Positions 22,704-30,497 of a stretch of DNA of 64,000 nt are shown one piece after another. The translations under genes were made by a program, and so were the position numbers. This DNA comes from CAIZQW01 sp942493055. Lineage in GTDB: Bacteria; Verrucomicrobiota; Kiritimatiellia; RFP12; UBA1067. The notes below the pieces were generated by a model. It did not search any database, had not been told where the DNA came from, and was given only the letters and a program-made list of their open reading frames with translations. Position 1 is the stretch's first letter, and every line of letters begins with the position of its first letter. The DNA lies in NCBI GenBank assembly GCA_942493055.1, contig OW818680.1, positions 2,790,001 through 2,854,000 of the forward strand, given 5' to 3'.

Positions 22704-24299
22704 TTATTTCTTAGCAGCCTTCTTTTGCTTCGGCGTCACCAGATAGGGAGCACGGTCAAAGGCGTCGTTGGCGAGGCGCGGGTCATGTCCCTTCTCAAGG
22801 ATGGCCATGAGCTGTTTGCGGAGCTCCTGCTTTTTGCTGGCGTACGCTGGATCATCCGCTACGTTATTTCGCTGATACGGATCGTTCTTGATGTCATACA
22901 GTTCCTCGCCCGGCCGCTTTTCAATACCGAGTCGCCACGCTTCAGCAACAAGCGGATTTTTGCTGTTTTCAACAAGCCATGCTTTGGTCGGCGAGGAATC
23001 AATATCCGCATACCCGGTATAGGTGTTCTCCCTCCAATCATCGGACGTCGGGTTGCTTCCGTCTGCTGCACGAAGCGGATCACCCATGGGATACCGGTCT
23101 GGCTTGAAGTTGATCGTATACAGGAAATCGCGCGTACGCAACGTGCGAATCGGATACGGCAGATGTCCTTCACGCGCTCCACCGACATGGACTTCGCGCC
23201 CGATCAGCGCCCAGCCGCGCAAGCTCTCTTCGCTGCCGCCTTTTGCAAGCACGGGCAACAGGCTCTGTCCGTCCATCTCCGGAAGCGCAGGCGCCTCCGC
23301 AGCCGCAAGGAAGGTAGGCGCCATGTCGACCAGCGACACAGGCGCTTTAATGACCTTGCCCGCTTCAATGCTGGAGGGCCACCGCATGCCCAGCAACACG
23401 CGCGCACCGAAATCACAGGTGTTGCACTTGCCACGCGGGAATCCCGGCGCACCGTGGTCGCCGGAAATAACCACCAACGTATTGTCCAGTTCGCCAAGCT
23501 TCTCGATCTCTGCAATGATCACACCGCACGCCGCATCAAAAGCCTGAGCTTCGCCCAAGTAATCCGCAAAATCTTCCCGCAGTTCAGGGACATCCGGCAA
23601 GAAGGGTTCGAGCTTCCCCTTGAGCGCATCGGGATCCAAGTTCCATAACGCCTTGCCAGATCCCTTTTCCCATTTGCGATGCGTATTGGTCGGATGGAAG
23701 GAGTAGTAGAAGGGTTGGCCGGCTTTGCGCTTGGAGAGGAAGGTGCGGAAGTTTCCGCGCACCTGCTCGAAGATCATCTTCTTGGCGGCTTCCTTGTCTT
23801 CTGCTTTCGACACGTTCTCTGAGAAATCATTGAACTGTGAGCCCGAGGCGTTATACAGACACTCCTTGCCGCCGATGAGGCCGAGGCGGATGTGCGTCTT
23901 GTAGGTGTGACCGATGTGATACCCGGAATCCCGCAGGGTCTCTGCCACGCCCTTGACCGTGAGAAAGGGGTCGGCTTCCGGACCTGCCCACGGACTGTGC
24001 AACTGCGCATGGGACCCGTTGCGGAAGAAGTGACGTCCTGTGGCCAGCGCCCCTCGCGAAGGCGTACAGGATGGCGCGCTGATGAAGGCTTGATCGAAAA
24101 GCGCGCCCTCGCGTGCGATACGGTCAAACACAGGCGTCGTCATGATGTCATTGGGCGATGGCGCTTTCGGATCGCTATAGGCCTTGGCATAGCGCCCCAG
24201 ATCATCCGCAAACAGCATCACAATGTTGGGACGCGTCTTGCCCATGCAACAGTGAACGCAAACCATTGACATCACTGCATAAACAACTCTCTTCTTCAT
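22704..24299 (-). CDS. Secreted S1-family sulfatase
   Basis: A 531-residue formylglycine-dependent sulfatase. It has a signal peptide (MKKRVVYAVMSMVCVHCCMG), the metal motif NIVMLFADDLG with Asp32 and Asp33, and the modification motif SCTPSRGALATGRH with Cys78 as the formylglycine precursor, set in the canonical C-x-P-S-R. A later GDHGAPGFPRGK supplies the second metal-binding Asp-His. The C-terminus is lysine-rich. It should hydrolyse a sulfate ester or sulfamate from an exported or imported glycan; the substrate cannot be read, although the overall layout is nearer to N-sulfoglucosamine sulfohydrolase types. A maturation enzyme (anSME or FGE) is not encoded in this window. The start at 24299 has AGGAGG upstream, which rules out the longer frame. 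It is downstream of a chromate-transporter half. Confidence 0.9.
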   Translation of the reverse strand: MKKRVVYAVMSMVCVHCCMGKTRPNIVMLFADDLGRYAKAYSDPKAPSPNDIMTTPVFDRIAREGALFDQAFISAPSCTPSRGALATGRHFFRNGSHAQLHSPWAGPEADPFLTVKGVAETLRDSGYHIGHTYKTHIRLGLIGGKECLYNASGSQFNDFSENVSKAEDKEAAKKMIFEQVRGNFRTFLSKRKAGQPFYYSFHPTNTHRKWEKGSGKALWNLDPDALKGKLEPFLPDVPELREDFADYLGEAQAFDAACGVIIAEIEKLGELDNTLVVISGDHGAPGFPRGKCNTCDFGARVLLGMRWPSSIEAGKVIKAPVSLVDMAPTFLAAAEAPALPEMDGQSLLPVLAKGGSEESLRGWALIGREVHVGGAREGHLPYPIRTLRTRDFLYTINFKPDRYPMGDPLRAADGSNPTSDDWRENTYTGYADIDSSPTKAWLVENSKNPLVAEAWRLGIEKRPGEELYDIKNDPYQRNNVADDPAYASKKQELRKQLMAILEKGHDPRLANDAFDRAPYLVTPKQKKAAKK

Positions 24300-24315
24300 G
24301 TACGTTCCTCCTATT

Positions 24316-24906
24316 TCAAAAAGATGCCACAAGCAGTCCCGCCACTATCCCGGCGAGCAAGACCCGAATCGGCGAGACCGATGTAAAGGCTGTCAGAACA
24401 AATGCGCCTGCGGCAATCACCAGCGACGTCATATTGGGCACGGTCTTGAGAAGAGACACCGTTAGAACATCGCTCCCCCACAGGCTGTTCACAATCAGTG
24501 TCAGCGCCGCGACAAAGACCAATCCCGTCACCGTGGGACGGAGCAGATCGAAGATGCGCTTCAGGCAAGGATGATCGCGATGCGTGGCCCAGTAGCCTCC
24601 GAAGGCATTCACGCAAAACAAAGAGGGCAGACAGACCGCGACCGTGCACACGAGAGCGCCGATCGCAGGAAACCAAAAGCCTGCGCCCGGATGACTCAAC
24701 GCCGTCACGCGATAGCCTACGAAGGTGGCGGTATTGACAGCCAAGGGGCCGGGCGTCATCTGTGAAACACCGAGGATGTCGAGGAACTGCTGGTGCGTCA
24801 GCCAGCCGTGTTTGATCATCTCCTGCTGCACAATCGGAATCATGGCGAGCCCGCCACCGACGGTCAGCAGTCCAATTTTAATAAATACGTAGGCCAGTTT
24901 AAACAT
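24316..24906 (-). CDS. chrA: Chromate transporter half-protein (single CHR domain)
   Basis: A 196-residue single CHR domain with about six hydrophobic segments. The CHR signatures GGGLAMIPIVQ and SQMTPGPLAVNTATFVGYR are intact. Full ChrA proteins contain two CHR domains, or two short genes lie side by side as a pair; here only one half is visible, with an ABC permease on one side and a sulfatase on the other. It may homodimerise, the partner may be elsewhere, or the pair has decayed. Chromate or another oxyanion such as sulfate is the expected substrate, and export of sulfate released by the sulfatase next door is an attractive but untested idea. The start ATG at 24906 follows seven bases after the upstream stop. 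Confidence 0.85.
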   Translation of the reverse strand: MFKLAYVFIKIGLLTVGGGLAMIPIVQQEMIKHGWLTHQQFLDILGVSQMTPGPLAVNTATFVGYRVTALSHPGAGFWFPAIGALVCTVAVCLPSLFCVNAFGGYWATHRDHPCLKRIFDLLRPTVTGLVFVAALTLIVNSLWGSDVLTVSLLKTVPNMTSLVIAAGAFVLTAFTSVSPIRVLLAGIVAGLLVASF

Positions 24907-24913
24907 AGTCAAC

Positions 24914-26260
24914 TCAATCCCCTGAGGCGAGCTCCCGACGACGTAAGATCACGATGCCGAACAGCGCGAAGCAGACCGGGACAATGAAAAGATTCCACAG
25001 CAAAGCTTCAAAAAACGGTTTCGTCTCAATGCGTTCCCCGTTAATCACCGCCTCCAGCGGGTCCATGCGGATGGCATGCTCCGCGATGATGCTCACCATG
25101 CGCGAGACAACAATCCCTGGCCGTTGCAGCCACTCTTTCTCGTCCTCCTGCGAAACGACTTGTGTCACTGATGTCCCCACCATGACCAGCAGCAGCAACA
25201 GCGTGGAGGTAAAGACCGCCACAGGCAACGAGAAGCAGGCGCTCAGCGTCAGCCCGAAGGCGGCCAGCAACGCCAGTATGCTCCAGTGGATGATAGCAGA
25301 ACGCACCAGGTTCGCCTCAAAGGTCCCGCCCTGCGTCAACACGGCAACATCTTTGCGGAACCGCAGCATCAGCGCAGAGCTCTTATCCGGGGAACCCGTA
25401 TGCGTGAAACTCATATTAAAACCAGAGATCGTCTGGGTCTCTCCGAAAACGACACACGAGACATCAAAGACGATTTCATTCAAGGAGAAATCATTGAGAG
25501 GAACCTCGATCGCGCGCGCGCCAGGATTGTCAGGTGCTAGACGGCAGAGGCCCGCCACCTGCGTCCGCGTGCTATACTCCGTGTCAAAGCGGATGCGCAC
25601 CGTGACGATTTCATTTGTCGCGACAGGACGGACTAAGCTAAAGCGCCACTCGACGCTCTCGCCGGGGTTGACAATCGTGTAACGTTCACGCGCCTTATCC
25701 GTCAATGCGCGCAGGATTTGAGCTTTGGAAAAACCTTTCGGCAATTCTTTCTGCTTCTCCAGAAACGAATAGGTCTCAAGCGCCTCTTCCCGGGGCGTCG
25801 GCAAGATCGGGCGCGCAACATGCCGGCTCACCAACTGGACCTCGTCGCGCCACCCTGCGCGTCGCTGCTTCCAGCGGAGCTGCGCGTAGACCGCACCATA
25901 AACAGCCATGACGAGCAGGCCGTTCAACACCAGCAACGCCAGCCATTTCCCCAACCAGAAGTCAAAGGGGCGGACAGGCTTGACCGCTGAAAGCTGTATG
26001 TTCTGATTGTCGATTTCAGCGGCAAAGAGCGCGCAGGCGGCCCAGAGCGTCGACAGGCAGAGGATGCCGAAGGCGAAGCTGATCGTATACATCACCAAGA
26101 TGCGGCAGTCGCCCTCTGGCGTTCCATCCCCCTTGATGACTGCTGGCAAGAGGGTCACGCAGGCCGCCATCAGCACGAGCAAGGCAAAGACCGTCTTCGC
26201 GCGCAGGGCTGCCCGCAAAGAGATCAACAGGATACCAAAAATTCTTCGTATCGTTTTCAC
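24914..26260 (-). CDS. ABC-2-type exporter permease with large extracytoplasmic domain
   Basis: A 448-residue membrane subunit. One hydrophobic segment at about 20-42 and another at about 55-90 are followed by a membrane hairpin near 110-125, a roughly 190-residue soluble region (about 130-320) and further membrane segments near 330-380 and at the C-terminus. This fits ABC-2 permeases of the multi-copper/Gld type. The initiation codon is probably the GTG at 26260, because the ATPase gene ends TGATGTG just upstream; an ATG at 26317 would overlap the ATPase by more than 50 bases. It forms a three-gene exporter with the ATPase (26262-27158) and the second permease (27158-28201). Confidence 0.75.
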   Translation of the reverse strand: MKTIRRIFGILLISLRAALRAKTVFALLVLMAACVTLLPAVIKGDGTPEGDCRILVMYTISFAFGILCLSTLWAACALFAAEIDNQNIQLSAVKPVRPFDFWLGKWLALLVLNGLLVMAVYGAVYAQLRWKQRRAGWRDEVQLVSRHVARPILPTPREEALETYSFLEKQKELPKGFSKAQILRALTDKARERYTIVNPGESVEWRFSLVRPVATNEIVTVRIRFDTEYSTRTQVAGLCRLAPDNPGARAIEVPLNDFSLNEIVFDVSCVVFGETQTISGFNMSFTHTGSPDKSSALMLRFRKDVAVLTQGGTFEANLVRSAIIHWSILALLAAFGLTLSACFSLPVAVFTSTLLLLLVMVGTSVTQVVSQEDEKEWLQRPGIVVSRMVSIIAEHAIRMDPLEAVINGERIETKPFFEALLWNLFIVPVCFALFGIVILRRRELASGD

Positions 26261-26261
26261 A

Positions 26262-27158
26262 TCACTTTTCAAGGAATGGCGCAATTTTGAAGGCTTCGTC
26301 ATTCGCTTCCGGGGCAACCACTTTGAGGAAGTAGGCTTCGAGGCTCATCTCCGGGAAATCCTGATGCACAGGTCGGTCCACCTGTTTCTCGATCTGCATC
26401 CGCACAGCGTCCGCTGCCTCGGTTGACAACCCCGGTATGGAGAACCGGACAATCTCTGGATTGCGAAGCAGGTCGCGCGTCGCGCCATTCGCACAGAGGA
26501 GGCCCTTGTTCATAATTGCGACGCGGTCGCACACGTCTTCCACATCGGCCAGCAAGTGGGAGGTCATCAGCACGGTCACGCCGCTCTTGGCCAGCAGGCG
26601 GACCAGATCCTTCACCTCGCGGCAACCGATGGGGTCGAGTCCGGAGGTCGGCTCGTCAAGGATGAGCAACTCCGGCGCATTAATCAGCGCCTGTGCCAGG
26701 CCGACGCGTCGCGCCATGCCCTTGGAGAAGCGGCCGACCGCGCGGTCAGCCGCATGCGCAAGCCCGACCATCACCAGCAACTCTTCGGTGCGTTGCTTCG
26801 AAGCCGCATGTGGCAAACCAAAGAGCGAGGCATAGTACATCAGTGTCTCACGCGGCGTCAGGAACTCATGCAGGTGCGACACTTCGGGCAGATACCCCAG
26901 ACGGGACTTGACAGCAACCTCTTCCGGACCGCGTCCATCAAAGAGTTCTATCGCGCCGGTTGTCGGACGCAAAAGGCCCAACAGCATCTTCAGCGTCGTG
27001 CTCTTCCCGGACCCATTGGGCCCGAGCAGTCCGACGACCTCGCCCTGCTGGATGGTCAGGTTCAAGTTCTTGACAGCCTCAACCACGGGGCGATGCCAAA
27101 AATCCTTGAAGGTCTTCCCCAGGTTTTTGATCTGAATGATTTCATTCATAGCATCCAT
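26262..27158 (-). CDS. ABC exporter ATP-binding subunit (CcmA/NosF type)
   Basis: A 298-residue ATPase subunit. Walker A GPNGSGKS (46-53), Q-loop region YLPEVSHLHE, signature FSKGMARRVGLAQAL and Walker B LLILDEPTSGLD are intact, followed by the TSHLLADVEDVCDRVAIM H-loop segment and a C-terminal extension that ends in a basic-acidic tail. The start codon overlaps the stop of the upstream permease in a TAATG arrangement, giving tight translational coupling. The substrate is unknown; NosF-like systems handle small molecules, antibiotics or cofactors for periplasmic enzymes. The gene sits in a long minus-strand run from 29.5 kb to 21.2 kb. Confidence 0.88.
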   Translation of the reverse strand: MDAMNEIIQIKNLGKTFKDFWHRPVVEAVKNLNLTIQQGEVVGLLGPNGSGKSTTLKMLLGLLRPTTGAIELFDGRGPEEVAVKSRLGYLPEVSHLHEFLTPRETLMYYASLFGLPHAASKQRTEELLVMVGLAHAADRAVGRFSKGMARRVGLAQALINAPELLILDEPTSGLDPIGCREVKDLVRLLAKSGVTVLMTSHLLADVEDVCDRVAIMNKGLLCANGATRDLLRNPEIVRFSIPGLSTEAADAVRMQIEKQVDRPVHQDFPEMSLEAYFLKVVAPEANDEAFKIAPFLEK

Positions 27159-28201
27159 TATCCTAAATCTCTGTTTGAGAAGGAGAGGCATCCTGCTGTG
27201 ATGAACAAGCTACAGCACCCCAGCGCATAGAGGCCCGCCTCTGACACATAGCGCCAAGGGAGCACGCCGCCTTGCGCCAATGCATCGCACATCCAAAAAT
27301 GCTGGAGGTCCGGCAGGATGCCCGCCAATCCTCTCTGCACCGAAAACAGGGAGCCATTCATTGCAAAGAGGTCTCCCGCCAGTCCGACCAGCAGCACCAA
27401 GACACAGACCGCGAGCGCCGCCCCTGTCTGTAAGCGTGTTGCCAAGGCCGTCGCCAAAGCTGCAAAGATAATCACGGCGAACAACACGAGAACCGCAACA
27501 GGAATAATCCGCCATTCGAGTTCACTCACATACGACGGCGCCTGTTTCATCAACACGCGAAGATGACCTGCACGGTCGTAGAGTCCGCAGAGCAGCACCA
27601 CCGTCAGTTGCGAGAGCGCGATGCCGACAAAGGCGCTGACACCAAAACGTCGACGCTTCGCAACCTGTTGAAAAGCGGCGAAGAGCAAAGCGGCCCCTAC
27701 ACCGCACATGCCCAGAGTCAGCGTCACGGAGTCCATGAGATATCCGGCTTCCTCGCACGCATCCTCAGGAGCATGCTGGGTATGCGAACAGAGTTCAGGC
27801 ACGACCAGATGCGCTGACCCGCGCTCCGCCAAGAGTGTCGCGGCTGTCATCCCCAGCCAGAAGAGCAGGATCACCCCGCAGACGCCCAGCCATTTTGAAA
27901 TCACGAAGAGGGAGCGCGAGACCGGCTTGCCAATAATCGCAGCGGCCGTCCCCCGCGTGATCTCAACAGCGACAGACCGTCCTGCCGTGGTCACCGCCAA
28001 CGCCAGGCCAAAGACCATCATCGTCGAGAAGCCGCTGTCCCGCGCCAGCCGGCCCTCTTCGCTGAAGCGATGAAACTGGAAGACCGGCACCAGCAAGGTG
28101 GATAAGACGCCAGACGCGAAGATCAAGAAGGCGACCGGTTGTTGAATCGATTCAACAACCGTTGTTCTGGCGATGGCAAGACTTTGCTGGATAAACCGCA
28201 T
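27158..28201 (-). CDS. ABC-2-type exporter permease (NosY-like)
   Basis: A 347-residue membrane protein with about six hydrophobic segments (near 23-42, 62-76, 103-125, 162-180, 195-210 and 240-265) and a further one at the C-terminus. It has the short N-terminal amphipathic start of NosY-like permeases (IARTTVVESIQQPVAFLIF). SVAVEITRGTAAAIIGKPVSRSLFVISKW matches the coupling-helix region where these permeases contact the ATPase. Its stop overlaps the ATPase start. It follows the malic-enzyme gene after 11 bases and has no clear ribosome site of its own, suggesting read-through expression. Confidence 0.82.
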   Translation of the reverse strand: MRFIQQSLAIARTTVVESIQQPVAFLIFASGVLSTLLVPVFQFHRFSEEGRLARDSGFSTMMVFGLALAVTTAGRSVAVEITRGTAAAIIGKPVSRSLFVISKWLGVCGVILLFWLGMTAATLLAERGSAHLVVPELCSHTQHAPEDACEEAGYLMDSVTLTLGMCGVGAALLFAAFQQVAKRRRFGVSAFVGIALSQLTVVLLCGLYDRAGHLRVLMKQAPSYVSELEWRIIPVAVLVLFAVIIFAALATALATRLQTGAALAVCVLVLLVGLAGDLFAMNGSLFSVQRGLAGILPDLQHFWMCDALAQGGVLPWRYVSEAGLYALGCCSLFITAGCLSFSNRDLG

Positions 28202-28212
28202 ACATCACGACA

Positions 28213-29517
28213 TTAGCGCTGGGCATTACGGGCGATCAGTGAGGCTTTGAGCGCGACCAGGTCCGTATCCGCAGGCGCGGCACCCGAGGCGACAGCCGCC
28301 GCAGCGACCGCATAAGAGATTTCAACGAAGTTACGACGGTCAAACGGCTTTGGAATGATATAGGAAGGACCGAAGGCGAGCTTCTCGTTCGGATAGAGCG
28401 CCTGCACCTCTGCGGGCACGGGCTTCCGGGCCAGCTCGGCAAGAGCTGTCGCAGCCGCCACCTTCATCTCCGTATTGATCGTCCGCGCACGGACGTCCAA
28501 GGCACCCCGGAACAGGAAGGGGAAGCCCAGCACGTTGTTGATCTGGTTCGGGAAGTCCGAGCGTCCGGTGGCCATGATATACGGCCGTCCTGCGAGCGCC
28601 TCAGCAGCGACCGACGGATCGATCTCTGGATCCGGATTCGACATGGCGAAGATCGCAGGGTACTCGGCCATACGCTTCACATCGTCACCGCTGACACAGT
28701 TCGCAGCAGACACGCCCACAAAGACATGCGCATCGACAAGGGCTTCCGAGAGCGTCTTGGCTCCGCCGGCTTTGACTGCATGACGGCGCTTATGGTCATT
28801 CAAGTCTGTGCGATCCTCGCTCAGGACGCCTTTGGTATCACACATCGTCAAATGCTTCACACCCGCGGCCTTGCACATATCCGCGATGCGGATGCCCGCA
28901 GCCCCTGCGCCATTGATCACCACGCGAAGCTCATCAATCCCGCGCTTGCAGAGCAAGGAATAGTTCATGACACCCGCCAAGGTGATCACTGCCGTACCCC
29001 ACTGGTCATCATGGAAGACCGGGATGTCCAGCATCGCATCCAGGGTGTCCTCGATCTCAAAACAGGCCGGGGCAGCGATGTCTTCCAAATTGATGCCGCC
29101 ATACATCGGCGCGAGCGCGGCAACCACCTCGATGATCTTCTTGGGGTCGGTCTTGCCCGTATTCTTGCCATCCATGCGGCAGCAGCCGAGCGGGACAGGC
29201 CAGGCGTCCACATCACCAAAGGCCTTGAAAAGGACGGCCTTGCCCTCCATGACCGGGATCGAGGCCTCTGCGCCCAGATCACCCAGGCCCAGAATGGCGG
29301 TACCGTCCGAGACGACCGCCACGAGATTCCGTTTCGCGGTCACGTTATAAATACTGGCCGGATTCGCGGCGATTTCCTTTACCGCATGGGCGACGCCCGG
29401 CGTATAGGCCAGGCACAAATCGTTTTGGGTCTTGAGCGGCTTGGTCAGGTTCAGACCGATCTTACCGCCTTCATGAAAAGCTAGCACTGTTTCGCGATTA
29501 ACGGGAGTCGTTGACAT
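28213..29517 (-). CDS. Malic enzyme (NAD(P)-dependent, oxaloacetate-decarboxylating)
   Basis: A 434-residue cytoplasmic enzyme that converts malate to pyruvate and CO2 with reduction of NAD or NADP. AYTPGVA supplies the catalytic Tyr near residue 39, VVSDGTAILGLGDLGAEASIPVMEGK the metal and lysine region, DIPVFHDDQWGTAVITLAG a metal-binding Asp segment, and NGAGAAGIRIADM the Rossmann nucleotide loop. A variant region after FGDVDAWPV (LGCCRMDGKN) departs from the usual A-x-P-I-C-L-D-T pattern found at this position. Length fits the short bacterial form without the phosphotransacetylase domain. AAGGAAAC lies about eight bases before the ATG. The gene leads a long same-strand run; secG is divergent. 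Confidence 0.9.
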   Translation of the reverse strand: MSTTPVNRETVLAFHEGGKIGLNLTKPLKTQNDLCLAYTPGVAHAVKEIAANPASIYNVTAKRNLVAVVSDGTAILGLGDLGAEASIPVMEGKAVLFKAFGDVDAWPVPLGCCRMDGKNTGKTDPKKIIEVVAALAPMYGGINLEDIAAPACFEIEDTLDAMLDIPVFHDDQWGTAVITLAGVMNYSLLCKRGIDELRVVINGAGAAGIRIADMCKAAGVKHLTMCDTKGVLSEDRTDLNDHKRRHAVKAGGAKTLSEALVDAHVFVGVSAANCVSGDDVKRMAEYPAIFAMSNPDPEIDPSVAAEALAGRPYIMATGRSDFPNQINNVLGFPFLFRGALDVRARTINTEMKVAAATALAELARKPVPAEVQALYPNEKLAFGPSYIIPKPFDRRNFVEISYAVAAAAVASGAAPADTDLVALKASLIARNAQR

Positions 29518-29614
29518 ATCAGATGTTTCCTTTTTTAAAGTGTATTATTTTACACTTTTTAGAGGGAAAAAGTACAGCGTTCTTATATCTATTCAAAAAA
29601 ATATAAAGCAGGGC

Positions 29615-29644
29615 TTGCGGGTATGGCACTGGTTTTGGTATATT
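29615..29644 (+). promoter_or_regulatory. Predicted promoter of secG
   Basis: TTGCGG (29615-29620), an 18-base spacer and TATATT (29639-29644). The leader would be about 39 bases and contains two GGAG motifs (about 29673 and 29680) before the ATG at 29690. Confidence 0.45.
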
Positions 29645-29689
29645 AAAAAACCTTTTTCCTTAGTGGAAGTTAGGAGTACGGAGAATATT

Positions 29690-30070
29690 ATGCAAGCCTT
29701 GGTTAGTTTTTTATATGTGATTGAAGTGATCGTATGCCTGCTGTTAGGCGCTGTGGTGCTGTTGCAGAAGCCCAAAGAGGGCGGACTGGGCGTCAGTTTT
29801 GGCGGCGGCACGGCTGAAGCACTGTTTGGTGCGCAGACCGGCAACGTCCTGGTCAACATTACGATTGTACTCGGAACCGTTTTCCTGTTGAACACGATCG
29901 TGCTTTCGCGCTTGACCTCCAGCGGAGCTGATTCCGTCATGGAAAACGTCAGGACAGCTCCCGCAGCAGCACAGCAGCCCGCACTCCCCTTCTCGGGCGG
30001 CGCGACAACACCTGCTCCTGCGACACCCGTGGCTCCGGCTCCTGTTGCACCCGCTCCAGCCTCAAAATAA
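29690..30070 (+). CDS. secG: Protein translocase subunit SecG
   Basis: A 126-residue membrane subunit of the SecYEG translocon. Two membrane helices are visible (about 3-24 and 51-72), separated by the conserved loop Q-K-P-K-E-G-G-L-G-x-S-F-GGG, with FGAQTGNVL typical of SecG. The C-terminal 40 residues are Ala/Pro/Thr-rich low complexity (APATPVAPAPVAPAP), an extension common in this phylum group. The start at 29690 was chosen over the longer frame because the conserved first helix begins there and GGAG lies upstream. The tRNA-Ser gene follows 14 bases after the stop and may be co-transcribed. Confidence 0.92.
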   Translation: MQALVSFLYVIEVIVCLLLGAVVLLQKPKEGGLGVSFGGGTAEALFGAQTGNVLVNITIVLGTVFLLNTIVLSRLTSSGADSVMENVRTAPAAAQQPALPFSGGATTPAPATPVAPAPVAPAPASK

Positions 30071-30083
30071 TTCTTTTCGTTCC

Positions 30084-30171
30084 GGAGGGGTGTCTGAGTG
30101 GTTTAAAGAACCGGTCTTGAAAACCGGCGTGCCGCAAGGTACCGGGGGTTCGAATCCCTCCCCCTCCGCCA
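30084..30171 (+). tRNA. tRNA-Ser (anticodon UGA)
   Basis: Acceptor arm GGAGGGG pairs with CCCCTCC. The anticodon stem CCGGT/ACCGG closes the loop CTTGAAA, giving anticodon TGA. A long variable arm (GCGTGCCGCAAGGTACC) marks a class II tRNA, and the T arm is GGGGG-TTCGAAT-CCCTC. The discriminator is G and CCA is encoded. Length is 88 bases. The final 19 bases are duplicated at 30361-30379. Confidence 0.97.
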
Positions 30172-30246
30172 ACCCAAGTTAAAAGTTAAAAGCTACAAGC
30201 TGAAAACAGTTTGTGGCTTTCTTATTTTCCGGGAGGGATGAGAACC
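30153..30246. repeat. 94-bp direct repeat, copy 1 (tRNA-Ser 3' end plus terminator)
   Basis: It begins in the T loop of tRNA-Ser and runs through CCA, the AAGTTAAAAG words, the terminator hairpin and the GGGAGGGATGAGAACC tail. Copy 2 at 30361-30454 differs at only two positions. The 114 bases between the copies hold a strong hairpin. Confidence 0.95.
30191..30228 (+). terminator. Rho-independent terminator of tRNA-Ser
   Basis: AGCTACAAGCTG (30191-30202) pairs with CAGTTTGTGGCT (30207-30218), a 12-bp stem with two G-U pairs and an AAAA loop. TTCTTATTTT follows. A second copy at 30399-30436 has one broken pair next to the loop. Confidence 0.8.
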
Positions 30247-30360
30247 TTGGTTCGGACAAACGCGCGCAAAGCCCCAGTGTATTCACGCCGGGCGACCGCC
30301 CGTTTGAGGCTCGTCCGGCTCTTGCCGGACGAGAGCGATGAGCGCCAGCGAAAGAGCGGC
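30247..30360. repeat. Structured insert between the two tRNA-end repeats
   Basis: It contains the 10-bp stem CTCGTCCGGC-tctt-GCCGGACGAG (about 30314-30337), a GGGCGACCGCCC hairpin, and GTGTATTCAC (about 30278-30287), which resembles the complement of the CTGAATACAG tip seen at 4601 and 59707. It therefore looks like another member of the structured repeat family. No gene is present. Confidence 0.65.
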
Positions 30361-30454
30361 AATCCCTCCCCCTCCGCCAACCCAAGTTAAAAGTTAAAAG
30401 CTACAAGCTAAAAACAGTTTGTGGCTTTCTTGTTTTCCGGGAGGGATGAGAACC
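30361..30454. repeat. 94-bp direct repeat, copy 2
   Basis: This copy matches 30153-30246 except at two bases. It begins with the last 19 bases of tRNA-Ser, including CCA, but is not a tRNA. The following 40 bases (30455-30497) are AAGTTAAAAGT-type words before the prfA stop codon. Confidence 0.95.
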
Positions 30455-30497
30455 GAAATAAGTTAAAAGTAGAAAGTAAGAAGTAACTTTTAGCTTT

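Noticed and set aside
22704..24332. Longer sulfatase start at 24332
   Set aside because: AGGAGG and a signal peptide both point to the ATG at 24299; the extension would overlap the upstream chrA stop.
24914..26317. ABC permease start at 26317
   Set aside because: It would overlap the ATPase by 56 bases; the TGATGTG junction gives a coupled GTG start at 26260.
30361..30379. Second tRNA-Ser
   Set aside because: Only the last 19 bases of the tRNA are present; the 5' half and anticodon arm are missing.
30153..30454. attL/attR of a prophage or genomic island
   Set aside because: Only 114 bases lie between the repeats and no integrase is nearby; kept as a structural oddity only.
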